Assembly (NCBI RefSeq): GCF_000948985.2
Contig: NZ_CP059733.1
Location: forward strand, 3,348,001 to 3,412,000
Direction of reading: 5' to 3'
Length of the DNA: 64,000 bases
Source of the DNA: Thalassomonas viridans
GTDB lineage: Bacteria; Pseudomonadota; Gammaproteobacteria; Enterobacterales; Alteromonadaceae
In this document: in pieces, positions 1-8,832 of the stretch
Layout: each line of letters starts with the position of its first letter
Numbering within the stretch: position 1 is the stretch's first letter
Made by a program: the position numbers and the translations under genes
The notes under the pieces: model-generated
What the model was told of the DNA's origin: nothing
The model's database searches: none
The model's input: the letters and a program-made list of their open reading frames with translations, nothing else

Positions 1-819
1 CATAGTGAGCGGACAAGAAGCAAAATTGCAGTTTTCAATTTCCGCTTGCTGGAAGTTGGCGCTGGACAGGTCTGCCTGCTCAAAGATACAAGCGCTAAGC
101 TTGCTTTCAATAAACAGCGCCTGGTTCAGGATAGCACCGCTGAAATCCGTCCCGGTTAACACGCATTTAGAGAAATTGGACGCCTGCAAATCGGCTTTGG
201 CCAGTTTAGTGCCCACCAGTAAACTGTCATTGCAGGTACACTGCTTAAACACGGTTGCCGTCAGATCCTGGCCGCTGAGATCACAGCCCAACAGCAGCGC
301 CTGGGTAAAGGCGCATTGCGTCAGGACAATGGTTTTAAAGTCGGTATTGTTCCAGACAATGTTGGTAAAAATACAGCCGCTGTAACTTGCCTTGCCCGCT
401 TCAATATCCGTCAGGGTTACCGTATTGAACTGGCACTGGTTGAACTTCGCCCCGGTAAAATTGCACTGGTTCAGGGTGCAGGACTCTACCTTGATTTGCT
501 GCCAGCTGCCGCCGCTGAAATCACATTCGCTTAGCATCGCCATTTCACAGTGGCTCTGCCAGAGGGCGTCTTTAAAGTCGCATTGGATAAAGTTGGCCTG
601 GTTCAATAAACAGTCGGCCACCCTGGCCTGGCTAAAGTTGCACTGGGTGAAAACAGCCCGGCTTAGCTGGCAGGACTCCAGGCTGACACCGGTAAAATTG
701 CAATTGATAAAGATCGCCCCCGTCAGATCCTGTTGCTGCAAAACCTCCCCTGACAAATCCAGCCCCATCACCGGCTGGCAGCTGGCTAATTTTTCCCGGA
801 TAGTGTCTATTTTGCTCAT
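1..819 (-). CDS. Pentapeptide-repeat protein, T6SS-associated (partial, runs off left edge)
   Basis: An open frame of 273 codons runs from an ATG at 819-817 to the first base of the window with no stop, so the C-terminus lies outside. A strong ribosome site (AAGGAGGG) sits 5 bases upstream of the ATG. From about residue 20 the protein is almost entirely A(D/N)LxX pentapeptide repeats, with runs such as NFTGAKFNQCQF. Such repeats fold into a right-handed quadrilateral beta-helix. It follows the DUF2169-pentapeptide gene by 37 bp on the same strand, downstream of vgrG, so it probably belongs to the T6SS spike operon. Its role there (adaptor, cargo loading or effector part) is unknown. Cysteine is unusually frequent for this repeat class. 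Confidence 0.85.
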   Translation of the reverse strand, partial: MSKIDTIREKLASCQPVMGLDLSGEVLQQQDLTGAIFINCNFTGVSLESCQLSRAVFTQCNFSQARVADCLLNQANFIQCDFKDALWQSHCEMAMLSECDFSGGSWQQIKVESCTLNQCNFTGAKFNQCQFNTVTLTDIEAGKASYSGCIFTNIVWNNTDFKTIVLTQCAFTQALLLGCDLSGQDLTATVFKQCTCNDSLLVGTKLAKADLQASNFSKCVLTGTDFSGAILNQALFIESKLSACIFEQADLSSANFQQAEIENCNFASCPLTM

Positions 820-856
820 TTACCCTCCTTGGGCATGTACGCGCTTTTATTAAAGA

Positions 857-3514
857 CTATTTAATTGAAGGCACCGGCCTTTGTTTAAAGTCCCGGGTTT
901 GGCAATCGTTAAACACGGCTTCGCTGAGATCGGTATTAACGATTTCCCCCTGGCGCAAATCCACGCGGTTAAACAAACACTTACGCAGGGCTGTTTCGTT
1001 GATCAATATGCCCCGGCAATCGCTTTCATCGAACCTGGCCCGGGTCATAATGCAGTTGTCCAGCAAGACCTCGTTAAACAGGCCGCCACTGAGATCGCTT
1101 TCGCCGAAGTCACAATTTTTAAACACCGAACCGCGAAAATCCGAGCCGGTTAAGTTCAGTGAGCGAAAACCACAGCCAAGCCATTTGCCGCCGGAAATGT
1201 CCGCCCCGGAAAAATCCGCCACGCTGCTGAACTGGACTTTTTCGGCATGTACCCCGCAAAGGTTAATGCCTTTGGCACTGCCTTCAACCATCAGGGTCTT
1301 GTTAAATACCACCTGTTGCCAGTCTGTGTCGGTCATGGCCGGTTGTAGAAAGATGCAGCTGTTGATATTTGCCTGCCGCCAGTTGCAGTGATCCAGTTTG
1401 GCCTGGACAAAGTGCCCTCTTTCACAACTAACTCTCGGCAAGCTGCTAAACCTCAAATCGGTTTCGCTTGCCTGGATGCGGTTTAAAACCGCGTCGCTAA
1501 AATCGCTATGGGTCAGTTTGCTGCCGGTAAGGTTGGCCTGGGTTAAATCGGCGTTATTGAAAAGCGCTTTTTTTCCCTGCACCAGCGAGAGATTGGCCTT
1601 AAATAGTGAACCGGCACTGAATATGGCTTTATCGACAAGCGCCCCGGTTAAAACCGCGCCGTCCAGGCGGCATTCGCTGAAATCACAACCGGTTAAGTTT
1701 GCCTGCTCCAGCATTACGTCCCGCAGATCCAAACCGCTAAAATCAATACCAGACAAATCGGCACCGGCAAGATCCCTACCTGCCAGTGATGTACCCGATT
1801 GCAGCAGTTCCATCACCCAGGCGCGCATTTTTGCCGGCCCGTCAGGCGGCAAAGGAACAGGCAAAACCGTTACCTGTGGCGAGTTTTGTCTGGCCTGTCT
1901 GTCCTTACCTGCCATCAGCGTCGCCGCCTGCTGAATATGGTCTGTCTGTGGAAAATCACAAGGCAGTAAGCCTGCCCAGCCCGGCTTTTGCTGTTTGGCC
2001 TGAGTAGCCTCGTGCTCAGCCTTTTTCGCCAGATCGGTTGCAACGACATAGACGACATTGTTTACCCGTGCCTGCATGCTCTGCACCGACTCTGTCTCTT
2101 TTTTAACGTCTTTAGCGTGTTGTTTTTTTTGCTGTTCTGCCTGGTCAAGCTGCTTTTCCATATCTGCCCGGGCTTGCTCTAACCTGGCTTGGGTAAACTC
2201 GACATATGAAGACAGGTCTATATCACCTTTTTCCAGCAGCTCCTGCGGGATAGGTTCTGGGGCGGCTTCTGCGTCTTGTGGCTGCGGCTCGGGCGTGGGA
2301 ATGTCAGTATCCGGATGTGCCGACTGCAGCTTTTCCTGCTGGATAGCCTGCATCTGCCCGGCCTTTTCCTGCTGCTCGGCTTTGGCCCGGGCATATAACT
2401 CGGCTTCTTCCGACTTTTGCGCCGCCGTTTTTACCGGCATCAGTTGCGATTCGTTAAACACATGGGCCAAGGCGGTTTTACTGTCGGACCTTAACGCCAT
2501 TACCTGCCGAAAATAATCCGCCTCCCTGGGAGTATCTTGTACGCCGTCACAGCCGAGCAGGAGTTTTGTCACGTCCAGGCCGTCGGAGTCATTGACCTCG
2601 GCCACCCCGCGGTAAATGGCAACGCCGAGCAGCAGTTCAGGGAAAAACCATAGGGTATCGATAGCGGTTTTTACTTCCTTAAAATCTTCGCCGCTTTCTT
2701 GTTGCTGGCAGATAAAGGCCCGCACCTGAATGTCGGGGGTCGTGCCTTCAATCACGGTAAAATCGCTGTGCATCCCCTCTAAACGGTACGTTTCGCCGGG
2801 ATGAAAAAAGCCTTTTATGTGCTGATCTTCCGGGGCGGCATTAAATAACTGCTTGCGGGTATCGTCAGGAAAACCGGGATGGACGGTATCCAGCCATTTT
2901 TTATCATAAGTGCCCTGATACCTGGCTCTTTGCGGCCCGCAGATATCCAGGGGGCCGAAGCCGGCTACCGAACGCTTTTGCCTGTCTGCGCCGGTATTTT
3001 CCTTATGCAGATACAGGTTGGGCAAGTCATAATAACCGCTTTCCGGGTTTTTGTTTTTTGGGGTTATCACCCCTTTGCCAAGCGGATTCTCAGGGAAAGT
3101 TTCGCCGCCATAGGCATTGGCGTATCTCAGCGGCATTTGCCTGAAAGCCTTTGGATAACTGGCCGGGCTTAACAAGCCGCCGTCCCAGTGCCTGTCGCCG
3201 ATCACTTTTAAGCGTTTTTTCATTTTGCCGATACAGGCGGATACCGCCATTTTCCTTACCGCCTGGTTCTTTGGCGCACAGGCGCTGCCGGCGATCAGAA
3301 ACTCGCCTTTGGGCTTGGCAAAGCCCATATCCAACACCGTATTGTTCAGATAAGCGGTGATCAGCGGCCACTGGCTGTTTTCCGTTAACAATTCGGTTTT
3401 GTCTTTCGGGGTTCCCAGACGGAAAAAGCATAACGCCCCTATGGCAAACCGGTTGCCGTGAAAGCCGTAAGTTTTGCTGATCAGGCTCAGCTTGCCGGGC
3501 TTGATGATCTGCAT
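857..3514 (-). CDS. DUF2169 domain protein with coiled coil and C-terminal pentapeptide repeats (T6SS adaptor-like)
   Basis: An 885-residue protein in three parts. Residues 1 to about 330 match the DUF2169 fold, a family found beside vgrG and PAAR genes and described as an adaptor that helps load T6SS cargo. Residues about 365-480 are rich in Gln, Glu, Lys and Ala and should form a coiled-coil linker. Residues about 580-870 are pentapeptide repeats, beginning with AGRDLAGADLSGIDFSGLDL. The ATG lies 2 bp beyond the vgrG stop (TGACCATG), so translation is probably coupled to vgrG. Cellular location is probably cytoplasmic or at the spike. The fusion of DUF2169 to pentapeptide repeats is seen directly; the adaptor role is inferred from the family and context. 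Confidence 0.85.
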   Translation of the reverse strand: MQIIKPGKLSLISKTYGFHGNRFAIGALCFFRLGTPKDKTELLTENSQWPLITAYLNNTVLDMGFAKPKGEFLIAGSACAPKNQAVRKMAVSACIGKMKKRLKVIGDRHWDGGLLSPASYPKAFRQMPLRYANAYGGETFPENPLGKGVITPKNKNPESGYYDLPNLYLHKENTGADRQKRSVAGFGPLDICGPQRARYQGTYDKKWLDTVHPGFPDDTRKQLFNAAPEDQHIKGFFHPGETYRLEGMHSDFTVIEGTTPDIQVRAFICQQQESGEDFKEVKTAIDTLWFFPELLLGVAIYRGVAEVNDSDGLDVTKLLLGCDGVQDTPREADYFRQVMALRSDSKTALAHVFNESQLMPVKTAAQKSEEAELYARAKAEQQEKAGQMQAIQQEKLQSAHPDTDIPTPEPQPQDAEAAPEPIPQELLEKGDIDLSSYVEFTQARLEQARADMEKQLDQAEQQKKQHAKDVKKETESVQSMQARVNNVVYVVATDLAKKAEHEATQAKQQKPGWAGLLPCDFPQTDHIQQAATLMAGKDRQARQNSPQVTVLPVPLPPDGPAKMRAWVMELLQSGTSLAGRDLAGADLSGIDFSGLDLRDVMLEQANLTGCDFSECRLDGAVLTGALVDKAIFSAGSLFKANLSLVQGKKALFNNADLTQANLTGSKLTHSDFSDAVLNRIQASETDLRFSSLPRVSCERGHFVQAKLDHCNWRQANINSCIFLQPAMTDTDWQQVVFNKTLMVEGSAKGINLCGVHAEKVQFSSVADFSGADISGGKWLGCGFRSLNLTGSDFRGSVFKNCDFGESDLSGGLFNEVLLDNCIMTRARFDESDCRGILINETALRKCLFNRVDLRQGEIVNTDLSEAVFNDCQTRDFKQRPVPSIK

Positions 3515-3516
3515 GG

Positions 3517-6500
3517 TCAGAGTATCATGTTCATGGTAACAATTTCCGCCGTGGTGCCCGACAGCTTAGCCATCAGTTTCTCCTTAGAGCGGATTTCCGC
3601 CGGTCCGGTAGAAATCACCGCCTTGACCCCGCCGTTTACTTCGCAGTTAACCGAAGTGCCGAGCAAAATATTATTGGCCACTGTAGTGCCCATGTTTAAG
3701 GTGTTGGAAATACTCGCCCCCATGGTCACACTGGTGGCATTGCTGGCCGAGAGGTTTATCGAGTCACTGTTTGACGCGCCAATATTTACGCTGCTGCTGT
3801 TGCTGGCAGCCAGCCTGACCGAGGTGTCATTGGTGGCGCCGATAAAAACATTGGTGCTGTTGGTGGCCGCCAAACTGGTGGAAGTATTATTTTTTACCCC
3901 GATAAAGGTCTCGGTATTGTTGGTGGCCCCGATAGTTGTGGTGGTACTGTTGCTGGCACTGATATTGGTCACGGTAGAATTACTGGCCCCGATATTGGTG
4001 GCCACCTGGTTGCTGGCAGATATATTGGTACTTAAGGTATTCGTGGCGGCTATATTGGTGCTTATGGTATTACTGGCCGCGATACTGGTGCTGATATTGT
4101 TCTTCGCCCCGACATAGGTGTCTATGGTATTGCTTACCCCTATGGTGGTGCTGATATTGTTGGTGGCGGAAATATTGGTGGCTATGGTATTGGCCGCCGC
4201 AATATTGGTCACCAAAGAGTTAGTCGCACTGATATTGGTTTGTATCTCGTCTTTGGTGCCGACAAACAAGCTGTTGCTGCTAACATTGCCGATTTGTTTG
4301 CTGGTAGAGTCACTGTTGCCTATATGGGTGTTTGAACTGGTGCTGTCGCCTGTCTGGGTATTGGTGCTGGTAGTGTCGCCGGTTTGTTCCGAAGTGCTGG
4401 TGGTATTGCCTGTGGTTGTCGACTCACTGTAGGTATCGCCGGTCTGCTCATTTTTATTCATCACTTTGCCCACGGTAATCGAGTGGGAATAAACCGTGGC
4501 TGAGCTGTCATAGCTGGTCGGCGGCGCGGTTCCTGTGCCGTTTAAGCTGATGGTTTTGCCGGTCAGGTGATTCTGGCTGTAAGTGGAGCCGTCCGGCAGT
4601 CCGTCGCAGATATCGATGATCGACTGCTCGGGGATCTTGCCGTTGATAAAGCTGGGCTCGTTGTAATTGATGGTATCGGTGAAAGTTCCCTGGTAAGAGA
4701 CATTGACACTTTTGTTGGTTTTGGAAAAGCCCTGGCTGGCCCCGGTAAAACTGACATTATAATTTTGATCGCTGTGGCTTTCACTGAAGTTGCAACCGGC
4801 AGACACGCTGGCATTCGACAGGCCGCTCGCATCATTGTCGCTGACGGAAAAACCAAACGAGCTGCCCTTGTTAAAGCTGCTGTTGCCGTAGTTGGTGGCC
4901 AGCACCCCGGGGTTGTCATACGCGCTTTCAACGATAGTGATCGACTGGGGCAAGTCCACCACGGACTCGTTACCGTAACGTATGCTGATGCCGTCGCCGA
5001 AACTGGTTGAATAATTGCTGCCCCAGGAGGTATTGGCGGTCCAGTGGTTGGCGCGCCGCTCCGGCGGCTGTATGGTTTTCTGGCCGTGGGATGAGATCAC
5101 CTGCTGGATTTCCGGCAGTTCGCTTTCGTTGCCGGCACGCCCTATCATCACCATGGCATTGACCTCGGGGGCGGTCTGCGAGGCCGGTGAAAGCGCCACC
5201 CAATGGGTGTCACTTTCACCCGTGGCGGTGGCGAACTGGACAATGCAGCCGATCCTGCGTTCAACATCCTGATCAAAGGTGGCAGACGACATTTCTGCCT
5301 GGAAGTTGTTTTTGTTGCGGTAACGCCAATCTTTGGGCACGGCGGTTTTTAATACCTTGGCCAGCACACTGCCCTGCTGGGTGCTCTGCATATCAAAAGG
5401 CGTGATCAGGGTGTCCTTGTTGGCATCCTCGCTGATGTTAACTTCCGTGGCTTCTATGGAGCCGGTATAACTTTCCTTATCGCTGCCCTTATGGGTTATT
5501 TTGGTCACCACAAAAGTGCGGCCGTTAAACTGGGCCGGCATACGGCTGGCCGACACCGTATCCGCAACCACAGGCTGCGCCAGGGTGAAGGTGTAGCCCG
5601 GACTGAGCAAGGCAGAAGTGGCAGTGCCGGTTAAGGTGCCTTCTTCGGTTGCCAGCTGCTGGCAAACCTTCTGCTCCTGCCCCTGCACTTCATCGTCGTC
5701 GACGCCATAGGCATAACAGCGGTGCCTGAGATAATCGACACTGGTAGAAGTTTGATCATTGCTGTCATCGTAACTGGTATACTTGGCCACCTGGTTGGTT
5801 TCCCACACCGACTGTTGCCGGGTGAGTACGGTACGTACCGTTTGCTGCACCATTTTGACTTCATATTTGAGATCGCAGAAAAGATCATTCTGTTGCAGCC
5901 CCAGGGTTTTAATGTCCGTATAGCTATAGCGCAGCGATACCTGCCCGCTGTTGGCACCGGGAATGGTGACTTCCTGTAAACTGGTGGTTTGGTTTGAGAA
6001 CACCAGGGTCAGTTGTTTGCTGTCATGAATGAAATAAAAATGTATCGAGGCCTTGCCCAAAATCCGCTGCAGGAAAGAAAAGTCCGACTCTCCCGCCTGC
6101 AGCCAGTCCTGGCGCCGGTTAACGGTCTGGCCGCTGACTTTAAATTTTACCGTCAAATGGCTGTGGTAAGTCAAACATTCCGGTTGCAGCAGTTCCTTTA
6201 CCACCTCTTCGATCGACATGTCTTTGTAGATATAATAGCGGTTACGCAAGGTCAGCGGATACAGCGGGGATTGTATCGACATCTGGTAGACCCCGGGGGC
6301 GCTATGGCTGACGGAAGCAATAATACCGTTGAAAAAACGCGATGGGGTATTATCTTCCCATGCTGGCGCGGCATCTAAGGGGGGATGGGTGAAGCGATCC
6401 AGATCATAAGGCAGGCCTAAGCGCAGATGGGCCCATTTCCCCAATAAGTCCGCCCCCATGCCCTGGGCCAGCTGTTCCTTGCCACTTCTGGCAAATTGCT

Positions 6501-6735
6501 GCGTTGGATCTAAATTGGCGACACTGGCTGGGTTGTCTTCATTGGCTTTAAGCTCAGCGGTAAACTGGTAAAGGCCGGAGACACTCTCCTGCCCCTGAAA
6601 TGAAGATACCCTCAGGTAATCGTCATTCAGATCACTGCCGCTGTTGCCCAGCTCGATCTTAATTGCTATCGGCCGGGTTTGCCGCCGCTCCGGCGTTATT
6701 GCCATTAAGTCTAAAGGTTGCCGGCTCTGTGTCAT
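3517..6735 (-). CDS. vgrG: VgrG (TssI) spike protein with long decapeptide-repeat C-terminal extension
   Basis: A 1072-residue T6SS spike protein. The N-terminal half (about 20-420) matches the gp27-like VgrG core, beginning IKIELGNSGSDLNDDYLRVS. A gp5-like OB-fold segment follows at about 490-555 (RIGCIVQFATATGESDTHWV). Residues about 560-760 are Ser/Asn/Gly-rich. Residues 763-1022 are 26 back-to-back ten-residue repeats of the type TNIxATNxIS, then a 50-residue tail. VgrG trimers cap the Hcp tube and puncture the target cell; the repeat probably lengthens the trimeric beta-helix needle. Typical VgrGs are about 650-750 residues, so this one is extended. It heads the operon with the DUF2169 and pentapeptide genes and has a sigma-54-type promoter about 50 bp upstream. 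Confidence 0.95.
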   Translation of the reverse strand: MTQSRQPLDLMAITPERRQTRPIAIKIELGNSGSDLNDDYLRVSSFQGQESVSGLYQFTAELKANEDNPASVANLDPTQQFARSGKEQLAQGMGADLLGKWAHLRLGLPYDLDRFTHPPLDAAPAWEDNTPSRFFNGIIASVSHSAPGVYQMSIQSPLYPLTLRNRYYIYKDMSIEEVVKELLQPECLTYHSHLTVKFKVSGQTVNRRQDWLQAGESDFSFLQRILGKASIHFYFIHDSKQLTLVFSNQTTSLQEVTIPGANSGQVSLRYSYTDIKTLGLQQNDLFCDLKYEVKMVQQTVRTVLTRQQSVWETNQVAKYTSYDDSNDQTSTSVDYLRHRCYAYGVDDDEVQGQEQKVCQQLATEEGTLTGTATSALLSPGYTFTLAQPVVADTVSASRMPAQFNGRTFVVTKITHKGSDKESYTGSIEATEVNISEDANKDTLITPFDMQSTQQGSVLAKVLKTAVPKDWRYRNKNNFQAEMSSATFDQDVERRIGCIVQFATATGESDTHWVALSPASQTAPEVNAMVMIGRAGNESELPEIQQVISSHGQKTIQPPERRANHWTANTSWGSNYSTSFGDGISIRYGNESVVDLPQSITIVESAYDNPGVLATNYGNSSFNKGSSFGFSVSDNDASGLSNASVSAGCNFSESHSDQNYNVSFTGASQGFSKTNKSVNVSYQGTFTDTINYNEPSFINGKIPEQSIIDICDGLPDGSTYSQNHLTGKTISLNGTGTAPPTSYDSSATVYSHSITVGKVMNKNEQTGDTYSESTTTGNTTSTSEQTGDTTSTNTQTGDSTSSNTHIGNSDSTSKQIGNVSSNSLFVGTKDEIQTNISATNSLVTNIAAANTIATNISATNNISTTIGVSNTIDTYVGAKNNISTSIAASNTISTNIAATNTLSTNISASNQVATNIGASNSTVTNISASNSTTTTIGATNNTETFIGVKNNTSTSLAATNSTNVFIGATNDTSVRLAASNSSSVNIGASNSDSINLSASNATSVTMGASISNTLNMGTTVANNILLGTSVNCEVNGGVKAVISTGPAEIRSKEKLMAKLSGTTAEIVTMNMIL
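3670..4449 (-). repeat. 26 tandem 30-bp coding repeats in vgrG
   Basis: The 780 bases encode exactly 26 ten-residue units without a break in period. The consensus is roughly x-x-[I/V/L/T]-[G/A/S]-[A/N/D]-x-[N/T/S]-x-x-x. Early units read like EQTGDTTSTN and later ones like TNIAATNTLS and VNIGASNSDS. The nucleotide copies have diverged, so this is an old protein repeat rather than a fresh DNA expansion. Confidence 0.9.
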
Positions 6736-6784
6736 GCTGTTAAATCCATTTCCGTTATCCTGGCGTTTCTTTAGCGGTTATCAC

Positions 6785-6799
6785 GCACGAATGATGCCA
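6785..6799 (-). promoter_or_regulatory. Sigma-54-type promoter in front of vgrG
   Basis: On the minus strand the sequence TGGCATCATTCGTGC has the GG-N10-GC spacing that sigma-54 RNA polymerase needs, with a -24 half close to TGGCAC and a weaker -12 half (GTGC rather than TTGC). It lies about 50 bp before the vgrG start codon, a suitable distance. A sigma-54 activator gene lies at the far end of the T6SS locus, and hcp/vgrG control by sigma-54 (VasH type) is known in Vibrio. The rest of the 6736-7099 intergenic region shows no gene. Confidence 0.55.
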
Positions 6800-7099
6800 A
6801 GGCAATATAGGTGCTCTGTAGTGTATGCTTACGGCCATTTCCCGGCGATAGCCTGGTTTTTATAGCCGCCAACCGGGGGATATTTGACCCACAAGCGCCC
6901 TGTTTGACCCGGAAAAGCTTTCACAGCTAATCAACTCTTGCGGGGAAAGTTTTCTACAAATGCCCTGCTATGGACTTATTCAAGCGTTTTTTTAATCATC
7001 GTAGCTCCTGCTCCGTAAACTGGCGTTATCCTTGCCTTGTTTGCAATGCAATTAAACGACTTAGCCAATTGAAAACAAACCCGAAAGGAAACCGGCCCT

Positions 7100-8077
7100 G
7101 TGGACAACAATACCGGCCGTAAAAGAGCAAACAGTGCCCCGGCAATTCTGACAGAATCTGATCGCATGGAAACCCGGGCGCGCAGCAACGCCATTCATGA
7201 GCCTAATTTCGAGACCAGGCCGCGCAGTAATGCCTTCAGCATGCCGAAAACCCGGCCGCGTTCCAATGCCTTTGTGGTTACAGAGCAGGACAAACTGAGT
7301 TCAGATCGGGAGTTGGGAATAACATGGAACCACAGGGAGTCTACGGTACAGCAGTTTAATGCCCTTAACGACGGCAGCCGCAGGTTAAGCGATATGACCC
7401 AGGCGCTTAAGGACACCGAGCTGTACCGCAACGAAATGAGCTACCGGGCGAAAATAGAGAAAGCCAACCAGGGCTCGGCCCTTAGCCGCCCGTTTAAGAA
7501 AATTGCCGCCTGGGTGCAGAAAAAGTGGCGCAATACCGAAGATAAAAAAGGCAAGGCAAGAGATGCCATCATAGGTAAAGCCGTGGAGGAGCTTGCCCCG
7601 CCTGTGGTCAGTGAATTATATAAATTCGGCAAGGTTGAATTCACCCACCTGGAGCAAAGAGAAGAAATTGGCCAGATAAACCGGCAACTGGGACCGGAAA
7701 TGGACTTTACCACCAAAGGCTGGAAGCGCGGCGCCGATTTTAACCGGACTTTAGACCATACTAAAAATGCCATCTCCCTGGCTTCTACCGTAGCCACCGG
7801 CGGGCTGGATAAAACCATTCCGGGCGCCAAAAGCGGGGTATTGTTCCTGGCCGGCAAAGGCGCTAAGGCAATTCATGAGCGTGGCGCTATGGTAGGTGAC
7901 ATGGTCAAAGACGATAACCGTTTTCTCCATGGCATGAGTGATCAGGACAGTATCAGCAAACAGACCTACAAATTTTCTGCCATAAGGAAAAAGCAAAAAC
8001 TTGATGCACTGCAAAGCATTAACCGTTCGGAAGCCGCATCTAAGCAAACCGCTAAAAAATTAACCGGCCAGCAATAA
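7100..8077 (+). CDS. Unknown protein divergent from vgrG; candidate secreted effector
   Basis: A 325-residue protein that I do not recognise. The start is a GTG at 7100 with GAAAGGAAAC just upstream. The N-terminal 60 residues carry a repeated basic motif: ETRARSNAI, ETRPRSNAF and KTRPRSNAF, plus a related KRANSAPAI. The middle (about 85-160) is charged and helical. Residues about 215-270 hold Gly/Ala-rich amphipathic segments (SGVLFLAGKGAKAIHERG). There is no signal peptide and no clear transmembrane span. It is transcribed away from vgrG across a 364-bp gap. The disordered basic N-terminus and the location suggest a T6SS or T3SS effector, but this is only an inference from context. Confidence 0.7.
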   Translation: MDNNTGRKRANSAPAILTESDRMETRARSNAIHEPNFETRPRSNAFSMPKTRPRSNAFVVTEQDKLSSDRELGITWNHRESTVQQFNALNDGSRRLSDMTQALKDTELYRNEMSYRAKIEKANQGSALSRPFKKIAAWVQKKWRNTEDKKGKARDAIIGKAVEELAPPVVSELYKFGKVEFTHLEQREEIGQINRQLGPEMDFTTKGWKRGADFNRTLDHTKNAISLASTVATGGLDKTIPGAKSGVLFLAGKGAKAIHERGAMVGDMVKDDNRFLHGMSDQDSISKQTYKFSAIRKKQKLDALQSINRSEAASKQTAKKLTGQQ

Positions 8078-8208
8078 AGTACTCTTGCGTAAAAACTTTG
8101 TCGGCAAATCATCCTGTTCAAATGTTATCGATGCTTTCTCATTCGGGACATTAAATGGCTACAATAATAGCTGTTTACCGCGATTAACCAAAGCCTTGAG
8201 GAGCCCAG

Positions 8209-8742
8209 ATGAAAGTTATTGCCTTTGCCGCAACAAGCCATACAAAATCTATCAATAAACAATTGGTTGAATACGCCGCCGGCCTATTGACCAAGGTGGA
8301 AGTCGAGATATTGGATTTAAATGATTACGAACTGCCCTTGTACAGCCAGGACAAAGAAGAAGCGCTGGGTCATCCGGACCTGGCAAAAGCTTTTTTAACC
8401 AAAATAACCCAGAGCTGCGGCATTATTATTTCTTTTGCCGAACATAACGGTTCTTATACCGTTGCTTATAAAAACCTGTTTGACTGGTGCTCCCGTATCG
8501 AGCCTAAGGTGTTTCAGAATAAACCTATGGTGTTGCTGGCAACTTCCCCGGGATCTATGGGGGCTTCCAATGTCCTGGCCACGGCAATACAATCGGCTCC
8601 GCATTTTAATGGCGTCGTTAAGGCCAGCTTATCCATTCCCAGCTTTTTTGATAATTTTGATCGTGAAAAACAATGCCTGACACATCCCGAGCTGGATGAG
8701 CAGTTAAAAGACGCGGTCAGCCATCTCAATCATTTAAAATAA
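8209..8742 (+). CDS. NAD(P)H-dependent FMN reductase family protein
   Basis: A 177-residue flavodoxin-fold protein of the NADPH-dependent FMN reductase family, near full length. The N-terminus (MKVIAFAATSHTKSINKQLV) has the small-residue loop that binds the flavin phosphate. The LATSPGSMGASNV segment near residue 105-117 matches the second flavin-contact region of this family (for example YieF/ChrR-like enzymes). It probably reduces FMN, quinones or similar acceptors in the cytoplasm. The ATG is preceded by GAGGAG. It stands alone, followed by a hairpin at 8763-8796. Confidence 0.85.
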   Translation: MKVIAFAATSHTKSINKQLVEYAAGLLTKVEVEILDLNDYELPLYSQDKEEALGHPDLAKAFLTKITQSCGIIISFAEHNGSYTVAYKNLFDWCSRIEPKVFQNKPMVLLATSPGSMGASNVLATAIQSAPHFNGVVKASLSIPSFFDNFDREKQCLTHPELDEQLKDAVSHLNHLK

Positions 8743-8762
8743 GTAAGTCTCTTATTAAAAAT

Positions 8763-8796
8763 AAGGACATCAATGCCTTTTGTATCTGATGTCCTT
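8763..8796. terminator. Hairpin between convergent genes, probable terminator
   Basis: AAGGACATCA and its exact reverse complement TGATGTCCTT are separated by 14 bases, between the FMN reductase (+) and a small minus-strand gene. There is no long T-run on either side, so termination strength is uncertain. Confidence 0.45.
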
Positions 8797-8832
8797 GATA
8801 TGTCCATAACAAACGCAAACCAGATAAAGCTG

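Noticed and set aside
3458..4117. Long hydrophobic plus-strand frame across the vgrG repeats
   Set aside because: Antisense shadow of the 30-bp repeats; no ribosome site or family match.
3670..4449. Possible CRISPR-like spaced repeats
   Set aside because: The repeat is coding, without spacers and in register with vgrG; it is a protein repeat.
6971..6985. TGGACTTATTCAAGC on the plus strand, GG-N10-GC spacing
   Set aside because: The -24 and -12 halves match the sigma-54 consensus poorly, and GG-N10-GC alone is expected often by chance.
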